Part shown: one piece after another, positions 11,872 to 22,625 of the stretch
Layout: every line of letters begins with the position of its first letter
How positions within the stretch are numbered: position 1 is the stretch's first letter
Assembly (NCBI GenBank): GCA_050084985.1
Contig: JBITNC010000002.1
Span: forward strand, 19,468,001 to 19,532,000
Length of the DNA: 64,000 bases
DNA from: Nageia nagi
Lineage: Eukaryota > Pinophyta
Direction: 5' to 3'
Made by a program: the position numbers and the translations under genes
The notes under the pieces: generated by a model
Told to the model about the DNA's origin: nothing
Databases searched by the model: none
The model's input: only the letters and a program-made list of their open reading frames with translations

Positions 11872-12515
11872 TGTAGACACCTCAAAATGAACCTTTATGT
11901 ATTTAATAAATCATTTTAATCCCTTGATAATGTATTATTTTAAAAATTGATTTAATATGTATAAAAGAGGTGTATTCCATGTATTTGACCCTTGTGGAAT
12001 GTATAAGGGGTCAAAGTATCAAAGTTGTGTAAACTTGTATCATATATAAAGGCATCATTTGATGGTCTATAGAATCATGAGTGAATCATGGGAAAATAAT
12101 TATTTCAAGCTAATACAAGAATTATCAATTGAATATCATTTTAAGGATTGCAAATTTATTTGTCTATCTATATTACACATCCATTATTCTATAAGTTCAC
12201 ATGTATATTCATCATTTGATTATTTGATAGTTTGCTCATCTCTACATTCTTGTTTGTGTTTGTAATTTCGGTCACCTTACAATGTTGACAATGTGCCAAT
12301 TTTAGGTCATCAATAGCATGCTTATTCATGAATGTATGCTCTATCTTTTATGCATTTTATGATTAATGGAACGAATATAGAATCTAAGTAAATATTATTA
12401 TATTCTTATTACATGTTATTGCCATATTTCTGATATATGCATCAATATTTACAAAGTAGAGCAATAGTGCATTAATCAACCCCATTTGCATTAACCACAT
12501 TATTTAGCATTGACA
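11872..12515 (+). repeat. Element A 3' LTR
   Basis: It starts TGTAGACACC and ends AGCATTGACA. It matches the 5' LTR at 6061-6703 throughout, with a TATATAAA at 12043-12050. The target duplication GTAAG follows at 12516-12520. Confidence 0.93.
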
Positions 12516-12520
12516 GTAAG

Positions 12521-13011
12521 AGTACATCCAATTTAATAGTTACTCTTCTTCATTATGGGGACTTTAATGGATTTTATGTATACAAGAATATGGATAAGCA
12601 TGCCATATGCAATAAAACTCATTCCTAAATTTGTAACTCCTTCAATCTCCTTGATTCAGATAAATGCTTAAACTCTTCAACATGAAAAGTATTAACAAGT
12701 ACAACAATGGATTCTATGAGTAGTTATATAGCAATAGGTCATTGTATAACTTTCAGAATCAATGAAATAACTTCCCAAAAATGATTATAACTAAAACAAC
12801 ATTGTCCATTGAGTTCCCCCACTCAAGTCATCTAAAGGTATGATGTCCATGCCTTGAATTAGGCCTCTATGATATCCACATTATGCTTACTATGGATCCA
12901 TCATACCAAATCATTAAAGTATATCTAATTTCAAACATATACACATCAAATGCACATATCTCTATTCATGGAACATAAAACCTTTGAATTTCAATCCATT
13001 TGGATCATGCA
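12521..13011 (-). repeat. Element A2 3' LTR, part interrupted by element A
   Basis: On the minus strand a polypurine-like TTTTTGATGGGGGA (13012-13025) is followed by TGCATGATCC, a plausible LTR start beside the pol end of A2. Joining this stretch across element A to the DNA left of 6056 gives, on the minus strand, a continuous ACTAAGAGGAACCAAGATAAAT. That resembles GGTGAACCAGGGTAAATC followed by TGTGTGTTTG in the LTR of the related element B. Element A therefore seems to be nested in this LTR. The outer end, left of 6056, is not resolved. Confidence 0.45.
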
Positions 13012-13039
13012 TCCCCCATCAAAAAGGTATTTATTCCCA

Positions 13040-14270
13040 TCAATGATTATGGATGAATAACATGAGGAAATAATTCCTCCATGTTAGCTTTATCATGTAC
13101 CATCTTCCCTTAGTAGGTAATTGTCCCTTCAACCCCACCAACAAAATTTCTTGCTCACCCCTTCTTGCAGTATAAACCTTCTTTTGTAGAATTGAATCTT
13201 CCCTAATCTCATTCATGGTGTTTGAATCTAAGTCATCAATTAATGATAAAACCTAACCTATCTCCTAGTCTTTTTTAGTCAACATGGATGGCTCAAATAG
13301 CTTCAAGTTCTCCACATTCATTACTAAATAGATATTTCATGTAAGAAGGTAGATCAATATAAAACCATTTTCACTTACTTTCTCTACAATACGAAATGGT
13401 TCATATATGATTAATTTAATTTTCTTTGTTGGTCCTTACAACCTCTCCTTATTAATATACAACCAAACTTGGTCTCCTACTTGAAATTTATGGTCAACCC
13501 TATTCTTTCTATACCTCAATTTGTAATTGGATTGGCTAACTTGGAATTGTTCTTGAACCTTCAAATAAATTTTCCTTATCTTATCAATGAATTGTTCAGC
13601 TTCCTTCTCCTCATGTAGAACTAAAACATCATCATCCTTTTGCTTCTCAAACATATAATCAAAATTTGATGGTGGTAGGATTCTATAAGAAGTTTTAAAT
13701 GGAGATTTATTTATAGGGTTATGCATTTATCTATTATATGAATTTTGAATCAACACAAGGTGTTCCCCCCAAGAATTTGGATATTTTCCATAATAACCCC
13801 TTAATAACTAAACCACTATTATATTAACCACTTCAATTTTTCCATTCATTTGAGGATGAAAATAAGTACTTAATTTCAATCTAGTATCCATCTTCTCACA
13901 CAAATAAGTCTAAAACTTACCCAAAAATTCAAATCTCTATATGAAATAATAGAATTAAGTAATGCAATATGAACCTAAATATGATAAAAGAAGATTTCAA
14001 TAGCTTATTGACATGTTATAATCTTCTTACATCAAATTAGCATACATATGTTGCTAAATTTATCAACAATCACAAATAAATAGTCATGTCCTTTCTTGTA
14101 CATTGGTAATCCTCTTACAAAATCCATTTGAATCCTTTCCCAAGGATGAATAGTAATTGGAAGAGGTTTATACAAACCTAATTTATGATTTCTAGGCTTT
14201 GTAGTGCAAGACATTACATACCTCCTTATATGTTTGGCAACTTGCTCTATCATCTTTGTCCAATATACAT
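13040..14270 (-). pseudogene. Element A2 integrase pseudogene
   Basis: The zinc-domain end and core start are at 14032-14253, with RIQMDFVRGLPMYKKGHDYL giving the first catalytic Asp. The second Asp region (YRDLNFWVSF) lies near 13895 and the Glu region (HPQMNGKIEVVN) near 13840, in other frames. The piece at 13436-13726 holds the spacer and the GDQVWLYINKERL motif. Further left, ARRGEQEILLVGLKGQLPTK and then ANMEELFPHVIHP (about 13040-13180) close the protein in the way gypsy chromovirus-type integrases end. At least four frame breaks. No complete chromodomain could be shown. Confidence 0.8.
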
Positions 14271-14689
14271 ACCTTTACAAATTTACTATTATCATACCAA
14301 CCCCAAAATGTGTAGCAAATTTTGAAGTATGAGTGTATTTGATCAATCTAATTCTCTCCCCTTTAGAAATATACAATGCATTATTATTATATAGAAGATC
14401 ATCATGAAGTTGAAATTCATCCATACCTTCATAATTTGGTATATATGATAGCTTTTGCCTCTAATATATCTCCTCAAAATCTGCATCCTACATATATACT
14501 TTTAGAAATATCTCAAAAATAAATGTAAATTTCTTAAATATTGTTAGAGATATCATTTTCCACTCTTATAATGGCATAGGCATTGTAGTTTTAGGCTTAT
14601 AGAGTATCAACATAGTGGTTTCTACTACTAGTGGTCTAAAATGCATATTTGCAATTTTATTAGTATTTCCTTTTTTGTATTTGATGATG

Positions 14690-15830
14690 AGATGGAACTA
14701 TTGTAGAAATCCCATCCATCTAGAGTACCTTTCTTGTTACAACTTTTATTGAGTTTGCAAATACTATATAATGGTCAATGATTAGTATGGATTAGTATCT
14801 CTTTCCCCATTATGTAGTACTTCCAATTCTTCATTGTTTATACCAATGCATACAATTCCTTGTCATATGGAGGGTAGTTTAAAATTATCCTACCAAACTT
14901 TTTAGAATGGTATAAAATAGGTATTCTTTCTTGTACCAATAATTCCCCCATAGCATACTCACTAGAATCAGTTTCAATCTCAAATGGATACTATAAATTG
15001 GGTAGTACCAACATAGGTGCATTACTAATATTTTTCTTTAGTAAGCCAAATGAAGTTTGTTGTTTCTTTTTTCAAAATATTTTTTCTTCTTTCCTGCTAT
15101 AACATTAAATAATTATGAATCAATATTAGAGACATCAATAATAAAATTTCTTCTTTCCTCTTTTAACATTACATAATTATGAAGCAATATTAGGAAAATC
15201 AATAATAAAATTTCTCAAGTATTGAATAAACCCTAGAAAACTCCTTGTTTCATTCATATTATTAGGCATTTTATAATAAATAATGGATCTAAATTTATTG
15301 AGATCTATCCTAAGTTATCCTTCACCAATGACATATCCTAATTACACCAAATATTGCTTACCAAACTCACATTTTCTTGTCTTTAATAATAACTTTTCTT
15401 TTTACAAAGTTTGAAGCACTTTCATAAGATATACTAAGTTTTCATCACAAGTACAATTGTAAATTAGAATATCATAAAGATACACAACAAATTAACATTA
15501 AAATAATCAATATATGGTATAATAATATCATTCATAACCCTCATGAAGGTAGCAGTTGCATTACATAACCCAAAAAGTAAGACTAACCATTTATATACAC
15601 CTTTTCTAGTCTTGAAGAAATTCCTACAAATATCCTCCTCTTTGATCCTTACTTGATGATACTTTATCTTCATGTTTAACTTGGTAAAATACCTTTCCCC
15701 TTGCAACTTATATATAAGATCATCTATCTGAGGTAATGGATAATGATTCTTGATGGTTATCTTTTTTAAAACCTTATAATCACTGTATATTCTCCATGGC
15801 ATATCCATCTTTTACACCAAGGAAATAGGT
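14690..15830 (-). pseudogene. Element A2 reverse transcriptase/RNase H pseudogene
   Basis: RT is clearest at 15464-15808: [39 protein letters not shown] and [17 protein letters not shown]. The first catalytic Asp of the FTKLD motif is Asn here, and the YLDD box is lost to a frame break right after IPYIDYF. RNase H traces follow at about 14750-15000, with KKFGRIILNYPPYDKELYAL and WKYYIMGKEILIHTNH. A 64-bp internal tandem duplication (15085-15213) further disrupts the region between them. Inactive. Confidence 0.85.
15085..15213. repeat. 64-bp tandem duplication inside A2 pol
   Basis: CTTCTTTCCT, AACATTA(A/C)ATAATTATGAA, CAATATTAG and CAATAATAAAATTTC recur with an offset of 64 bp. Element B has only one copy of the matching stretch (near 27270-27330), so the duplication arose in A2. 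Confidence 0.75.
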
Positions 15831-16299
15831 GAACTACATGGAGAAGTATTGGGTTTGATTATATATTGATCAACTTGCTCATGAAGTTGATGCTTTATCT
15901 ATTCTTTCTCTAAAATTAATTACCTATACAATCCTATATTAGGAAGAGATGAATCAAGTAACAATTTAATTTCATACTAGATTTCTTGCATAGCTAGGAG
16001 TCCTTTTCTCTCAATAAACATATTTTGGAACTATTGTACTATTTTTACATATGATCTTCTTAGATCAATGATGCACATGTTGTAGCATCAATTTGAAAGG
16101 GAATCAACATAATGCATTTCATCGATCCATCTTCTTTAGCTATTACCATGAGTAGTACAAATTTCTTATTGATGTTTATCAATATTTTTATCTGATATAT
16201 TATGACCAAAAGAATCCTTTTTGTATTTTTAAAGGCATGAACAATATAATAATCCCCATATTTAATTAGTATATGTTATTTTATTCTTCGATAATATAT

Positions 16300-16870
16300 G
16301 ACATCTTTATCCCACAGATAGGTAATTTCCACCTCATATGTTAAGAGGCACCACATCTAAGACTACTTCATCAACAAATTTTTAAGAAATAATGAAATTC
16401 AACTTACATTATTTTGTAAATTATAATTTTGCATTATTGTGCACCCATCCCAATGGATATGGCTAAGTATGATTCTTTGTCTTCAATTCAAATTTCTATG
16501 CTAAAATTTCAACAATCATATTTGCTTGAGAACTAGGATCCATGATAGAATCAGTCTTTATCCCCTTGATTTGGATTTTGACATGGAATAGTGATATCCT
16601 CTTTTCCTCCATGTATTTTTTTAATCTCTAACTCCTTGTACTAATGAACATTTAAGGTTTTTATCAAAATCTCCATTATCCTTAATCTCCTTACTTTTAG
16701 TGATCCTTGCATTATTCTTATTTGGATTCTTCTTCTTCTTGTATGAATACAATTCAGGATGAAGTTTCTAACACTTGTTATCTACATTCCCATCTTTGTC
16801 ACAATATGAACAATGTATATTTTCACATTCTTTATAGTATTCATGATTTTCTTCTCTTATTTTTTCCTTT
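16300..16870 (-). pseudogene. Element A2 retropepsin and gag knuckle traces
   Basis: The region around 16330-16480 on the minus strand reads PYPLGWVHNNAKL, followed by a string that matches the protease text of element B. Around 16750-16835 is a knuckle reading CSYCDKDGNVDNKC, that is CX2CX4NX4C with the usual His changed to Asn, followed by a stop and KLHPELYSYKKKK. Further right (16870-17005) only lysine-rich traces are left before the satellite junction. The N-terminal gag half is missing. Confidence 0.65.
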
Positions 16871-17008
16871 AGATTTATCTTGAGATTTACTACCCTCTTC
16901 ATTTTCCTTATTATTCATGGTTCTCTTCTCTTTTTATTTTTCTTTGGCTTTAACTTCAATCAATTTGGAAGATAAAATTTGTTACAAGATGCGATCATCA
17001 CATTCGTA

Positions 17009-17150
17009 GAGGTTCTTTACAATAGATGGAATAATAGGTATATTATGTGTTGCATAATTGGAGTTCATATTTTTATATATTTTATTGCATTTTCATTTCA
17101 AAATAGATGAAATAATAGGCATATTTGCATCACTAATAAATTCCACATTA
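17009..17150 (-). repeat. Satellite piece in inverted orientation
   Basis: The reverse complement reads through the same words as the main satellite tract: CCTATTATT(C/T)CATCTATT twice, GAACTCCAATTATGCAACACATAATA, and AAAGAACCTC. The orientation is opposite to the tract at 20.1-46.6 kb, so an inversion or a separate block is implied. Confidence 0.8.
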
Positions 17151-17379
17151 ATGATACTTAGAGGATCAATTTATTTTTTATGAGATACAAATATAAATAA
17201 ATACATTAATAAAAAGAGTTATTTATATTGTATGATTCTTATGATAAATAGTTATACATAAATGTTGACCTTCTTGGTTGTGTAAGCTATCTTTAGGAAT
17301 CTTTGAACTTCATTGGAGGATATGCAATTCATGGCTACATACTCAATATGCATTAATTAAGTCAAACAACCTATATATT
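17151..17379. other. Non-coding stretch with a shared block
   Basis: No coding content is seen. TGTTGACCTTCTTGG, GCTATCTT and CTTTGAACTTCATT (about 17261-17314) recur at about 20081-20130 in the same orientation, linking this part to the left edge of the satellite tract. Confidence 0.5.
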
Positions 17380-18540
17380 CACTTTCTATATGACTCCATC
17401 AACCACGTTGTCATGTGAAGTGTTCATAATTTCATATTGATTATTTTTGTAGGGACAAATTCATTTATGAAGTATTGTACCTAGATGAGAGCATAGCAAT
17501 GAAGTATCAAATAAAATCATATTATCATTTTTGACAAAAAATAGCATTATTAAGGAACCTCAAACTTTGTGTATTCTTCTACATTTTGTACACATGTCTA
17601 TCATGTAAGAATAGTTGAAAATGATTTTACATCAAATTTTGTTATCCATATCTCATAACCATGGTTTAAGTGATTAATCTCTATTTTTTCTTTATTCAAA
17701 ATGCATGAATTAATTCAAAGGGCCTACATGTTCAATTTTTGCATGATTCCATTAGTTTCCTTATCATATGAAGTGTGCATCATTTCATCTTGATTTATTT
17801 CTAGAAGGATATTATCATTTTTTAAATGGGAGCATAGAATTGGAGTATCAAATAAAATCACTTTATCAAATTTGACAAAAAGAATCATTATTTAGAAATA
17901 GAAACATAATTGAAAGTTTCATGGTCACCTATTTTGTGATGATTCTATTAATTGTCTCAATTTGTGAAGTGTCCATCATTTAATCTAGATTTATTTCAAG
18001 AGGGATTATCATTTTTTAAGTACTTTTCCTCCATGGGATCATAACAATGGAGTATCAAATAAAATCACTTTTTCAAATTTGATAAAAAAATATTATTTGG
18101 AAATATCAACATAATTGAGAATCGCATGCTTAGTTATTATGTGATGATTCCATGAGCTACCTCGATATATAAAGTGTCCATCATTTCATCTAGGTTTATT
18201 TCATGAGTAACATTATCATTTTCAAATTATTTTTCCTACATGAAAGTAGCTAAATGGAGTATCAAATAAAATCACATTATCATTTTCAATAAAAAATAAC
18301 ATTATTGAAAACAAGAAACATAATTAAGAATCACATTCTCATATGTTGTATATTTCCATTAGCTACCTTGTTATGTGAAGCATGTACCAATTTAAATATG
18401 TTTGTTTTTGGATTGATTTGTTTATTTGATGAATCCCATGTCTGCATGGGAGTGTTTAAAATGGAGTATCAAATAAAATTAAATTGTAAATTTTGACCCA
18501 AAGCAATATTATTTAGAAAGAGAAACATTATTACTCACTT
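17380..18540. repeat. 207-bp tandem array
   Basis: The anchor GGAGTATCAAATAAAAT occurs at 17842, 18049, 18256 and 18463, exactly 207 bp apart each time. An older copy, GAAGTATCAAATAAAATC at about 17501, stands out of phase. Each unit also carries a GAAGTGT(C/G)CATCATTT-like box, a TTATCATTTTTTAA box and an AATATTATTT box. Units are diverged. It is distinct from the 175/250-bp satellite. Confidence 0.88.
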
Positions 18541-18544
18541 ACAA

Positions 18545-20050
18545 AGTGTTATCACCTACATTAGCATATGGACTTGATAAACATTCTATGATGGAAGATT
18601 CTATTTCATCTTAATATTCTTGACCTTCAAAATCACCTTCAAACTATTCCAAGGGTGTGCCCTACATATTCAAAAGATAGCTCAATCCATTATATATTAA
18701 TGGAACTACAAAAATATGACTAGGAATGATGATTACAATATAACTCAAGTTAATCAATATTTTAAAACACTGTAGTACCGTTATATCTTCCTATATCAAA
18801 TTTTCTCTTCAACATTTAATTTTATTTTCCTTAGATTCATAGTCTAGCATGACTTATTTAATATCCTCTTTTTCTTATTTTGATAGTCATATTTCATATT
18901 ACACATTATCTTTGGTACATCTACTCCTTACATCTCCAAATCATTTAGCATTATATTATTTTTTAAGTACCTTAGCCTGATCATATTATTTCTTCACATT
19001 TTTTTATCTATGATACTAGGATGATTTAGAGGTATTTTCCTACCTACCTTTTACCCTTCCACTATTTGTAGTAAACCATATATTACTCTCCTATGCTTAC
19101 TAATTATCAAATGACCCAATACTTGATACACATATCTTTGGTATATTAATCATAATCACATAAATATATTCACTTCCCTTCAACCCTATTAACATGAAAT
19201 TCTCCTTAAACATCAAATACACATCATTTGTTATCCTATAATAATTAAATGAGATCAAACCATCATATGTAGATTGTATACATTCATAATTCTAACTTTC
19301 TTGCATAAAACAAGAAATGTAGAAGTACCAACCATTATGAATTCAAAGTCCATTACCATGATCTAGACCATAGAAAACAATAATTGAAGGTTTCCTTCCA
19401 CCTTTTTTATTGTAAATGAAGATCAATATATAAATAAAAGAAGTGTAAATAAAATAAGCACTATGAATATTGTTACTATCAACAAAATATTACATGATGC
19501 AAGCATGATTTCATGGACTGTAGCAATTAGCTATAACAAGGATGCCTAGAGCTAGGAAGTATTTTTCTATTTCAATAATTAATTTCAAAATATTCACATT
19601 TAAATTATTTAAATTTTACAAATTGAATGTGATAAGGGGATGTAATGTGCATATTTTGACTCCATTAGGATAAATGTACAAATTTTTTTATAAATTGGGA
19701 TATATGTGTAGGTGTATGCTATCAAAATTACCATTTTTTTATGAAGTTAGTAATTAGATATTTGGATATTTAAAGGTTTATGCAATCTAACTACTCATTA
19801 TGATATTGATAACAAAGTTGTAATAATGTCAAATTTATTATGATTTATCCAATATTGTTTTATACTCCTTTAAATGTGTGTATTTATTCTTATCACTAAA
19901 GTGCTTAATCTCTTTTATCCGATAAAGAACTTAGGAATCACCCCTATGAGCAAAACATTTAGACACATTATACTTGCATGTATCCAAACATGTCTGGTGG
20001 ATGAAATTTATAAATATTTTAATAACATGTATGATTCATACAAGAATTTT
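18545..20050. other. Non-coding AT-rich stretch
   Basis: Nothing is recognised on either strand. A minus-strand frame at about 18870-19140 has fewer stops than expected (for example YVYQVLGHLIISKHRRVIYG), but it matches no family I know and the wider region has the stop density expected by chance. Confidence 0.45.
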
Positions 20051-20054
20051 TTCT

Positions 20055-21667
20055 AGGATGAATCATTATATATGCATTGTTGACCTTCTTGGCTATGCAT
20101 GCTATCTTGAGGGAGCTTTGAACTTCATTTTATTATGTTGAATTATGAACAACCTTTGATTATGTAGTGATTACCAATTACAACCAAGTTTCTCTCCAAG
20201 AGTTTTGCAAGGGACACTATTGTGAAGGATGCAAATGGATTTTCTCATTTCAAACATGGAGAATGTTCTTCATGTGGAGATTATTGGTGATGCAAATGCC
20301 TATATTTCCAATCTATTTTTAAATATAAATGCACTATTAATCCATAAAAATCTGAAGAACCTTTAAGTGTTATGATAATATCATATAAAAATGCACTAAT
20401 AATATTTAAAAATATGAGTAACTCCATTTATGTGATACAAAACATACCTTTTTTATTAATTTCAAGTAAATTTGATATTAATAAAAAGTTCCAAAGTTTT
20501 GAAAGGGCCTCTTAAAAATCATATATATTGCAAAAGAAGTTATGACATAGTGTAAAATTTGTTCAAAAATTTAGGATATGTCTCTTATAGCTCCAAAATG
20601 AAGCATAGATAATACATAATGTAGATATTACAAAAATAAAGCATTTATAGTCTATGTTTATGAATAGTACATACAAAGTGCAAAACATAAGTAAATAAAG
20701 CATATGAAAATGGTTCTTCAATACAAAATACACATCATGTAAGTATTTTGATGAATACTATAAATTTCATTATCTACTTTGTGATTTTGTTCGATGGGTA
20801 AGGAATGCTTGACCTATAGTATTTTGTTCTATACTTATGCAATTTGATTTTCTCTCTCTAAAAATGAAGCAATTATATCATTTTCTTAAATTTTGACTTC
20901 CATTTTATATCTTTTCCCTCATTTGGCATGAAAATTCCCCTTGCAATTTTTTCCACTAAGAAGACTATATCATTTTCATGAATTATACACTTTCCCTCAT
21001 TCTAAGTGTTTTCTATATATCGAGATAATATTGAATCAAAACCTACATAAAAGATGCCTATTATTCCATCTATTATGAACATTCTTTGAGTATGTGGTGA
21101 TTCCCATACTACAACCAATTTTATCTCCAAAATTATTGCAAGGGACATTATTGAGAAGGATGTAAATAAATACCATCATTTTAAACATGTAGAATGTCCT
21201 TTTATAGATTATTTGTGATGCAAACATGACTATTATTCCATCAATTTTAAAATGAAAATGGACTATTAAAAATATGAACATCTATAACCAAGTTTATCTT
21301 CAAACTTATTTCAAGGGATATTGTTGAGAAGTATACAAATGGATTCCATCATTTCAAATATGCAAAATGTTCTTATGCAAATTATCAATGATGCAAAAAT
21401 GCCTATTATTCCATCTATTTTGAAATTCAAGTGCACTATTAATATATAAAAATATGAATAAGTGCAAACAAGTTTATCTCTAAAATTATTGCAAGGGATA
21501 TTATAGATTGCAATCGAATTCTATCATTTTAAACATGTAAAATATTCTTGTGGAGATTATTGGTGATGCAAACATGTCTATTATTCAACCTATTTTAAAA
21601 TGCAAATGCACTACTAATATCTAAAAAGATGAACAAATCCACTTATGTAACACAGAACATGCCTATT
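20055..21667. repeat. Satellite tract, left block
   Basis: The words ACAACCAA(G)TTTATCTCCAA, TTGCAAGGGACATTATTG, GAAGGATGCAAATGGATTCC, ATCATTT(C/T)AAACATG, GGAGATTATTGGTGATGCAAA and CCTATTATTCCATCTATT recur. Anchors are at about 20181, 21112, 21286 and 21467. The last three are 174 and 181 bp apart, the short form of the unit. The stretch at about 20300-21000 is more degenerate. The tract continues after element C at 37386. Confidence 0.85.
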
Positions 21668-22385
21668 TGTAGATGCCTAAAAATGATTTATTATTTATTT
21701 AATAAATCATATTTAGTGCATTAAATGATTAAAAGGTAATAATACATAAATTAAGATAAAATGCTATTATATTGCAATACCATGTGATAGGGCCATTATA
21801 ATATTATATACCATGGTTTATATTTAAAGTTATATTGAATATTGAAATGATTATTGTTATTGCTATATGTTAGCTTTCACTCCTTTCTATTTGCTTGCAA
21901 GTTATAAATATGGGAGGTGAAGGTTGAAATCCATTTTAGAACTCTTTAATAGGTGGTTATCCCAAACATAAAACTTATGGTGTCTCTTTATGCCACCTAT
22001 CTTTGAGAACTTGTTAATTCTTTGAGCTCTATTATCTCTTTCTTACACACAACATGAAATTGTTAGTGGCATACCTCTTCCATGCAACTAGTGACTTGTG
22101 TCTTCATAATCAGGAGATCTAGATTTCAGGGAATAACTCATGTATCCATTATAGCAAACATATATTAATATCTTACTTCAAATTCAATCATATTCCTTTG
22201 AATATTCATCATTATTCTACTTGGAGAATTGTACATACACTATCTACAGGCCCCTCTCTATATCAAGTTCATATGTTTCATGTATATTGCTTGTAATCTG
22301 ATATAGAGTTGTTATTCATTGTATTCATAGAAAAAAATTATTTATCTATGTATTTATTTATTAATTACACATTTTTGGGTCTACA
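21668..22385 (+). repeat. Element C 5' LTR
   Basis: It starts TGTAGATGCC and ends TTTTTGGGTCTACA. Over about the first 137 bp I count five differences from the other LTR (36654-37385), mostly transitions. That is less diverged than the LTRs of A look by eye. Confidence 0.93.
21903..21910 (+). promoter_or_regulatory. TATA box, element C 5' LTR
   Basis: TATAAATA within AGTTATAAATATGGGAGG, repeated in the 3' LTR at 36889-36896. Its place about 235 bp into the LTR fits a U3 promoter. Confidence 0.6.
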
Positions 22386-22388
22386 TTT

Positions 22389-22404
22389 TGGTGAACTTGA
22401 CATT
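22389..22404 (+). other. Element C primer-binding site
   Basis: TGGTGAACTTGACATT follows the LTR end after TTT. The first 12 bases match the site of element A except for one base. The pairing tRNA is not identified. Confidence 0.6.
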
Positions 22405-22625
22405 CTTACACACCTAGGTCTTAACCTAGGCCATCATTTTGAAAATTCATGAATCCATTCTCATTATTGTTCATCCCTTTACTTGAAGCTCTTCGGATGA
22501 TAGCTAGAGAAAATGATAAAACTAAGGCTTGTTCTAATTATATGGAAAATATGGATCTAAATGTATAAAACCATAAAGTATCCAAAGAGAGGGTTCATTT
22601 TATGATGTTTAGAGAAGTATTAGGA

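Larger units (their letters stand above)
6056..12520 (+). mobile_element. Element A: Ty3/gypsy LTR retrotransposon (Tat-like), RT-deleted
   Basis: Two LTRs of 643 and 644 bp bound an internal region with gag, retropepsin, G-patch-like and integrase traces. The flanking 5-bp target duplication is a perfect GTAAG (6056-6060 and 12516-12520). The LTRs begin TGTA and end in TACA/GACA, and a polypurine tract precedes the 3' LTR. Reverse transcriptase and RNase H are missing between about 9390 and 9395-9540. The knuckle type, the linker with a G-patch-like motif, the primer-binding word and the polypurine tract match elements C and/or E, so all three look like one lineage. The insertion seems to lie inside the LTR of A2. 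The copy is dead and relied on helpers if it ever moved in this form. Confidence 0.9.
13040..17008 (-). mobile_element. Element A2: Ty3/gypsy relic
   Basis: Running right to left are a gag knuckle, retropepsin traces, RT, RNase H and integrase, in normal gypsy order. The nearest relative in the window is element B, which matches in order and wording. The right side ends abruptly at about 17008 against an inverted satellite piece, so the 5' LTR and most of gag are lost. Many stops and frameshifts are present. Confidence 0.8.

Noticed and set aside
18781-19320. Minus-strand stretch that reads like protein text
   Set aside because: About 13 stops in 180 codons is what 30% GC DNA gives by chance; no family recognised.
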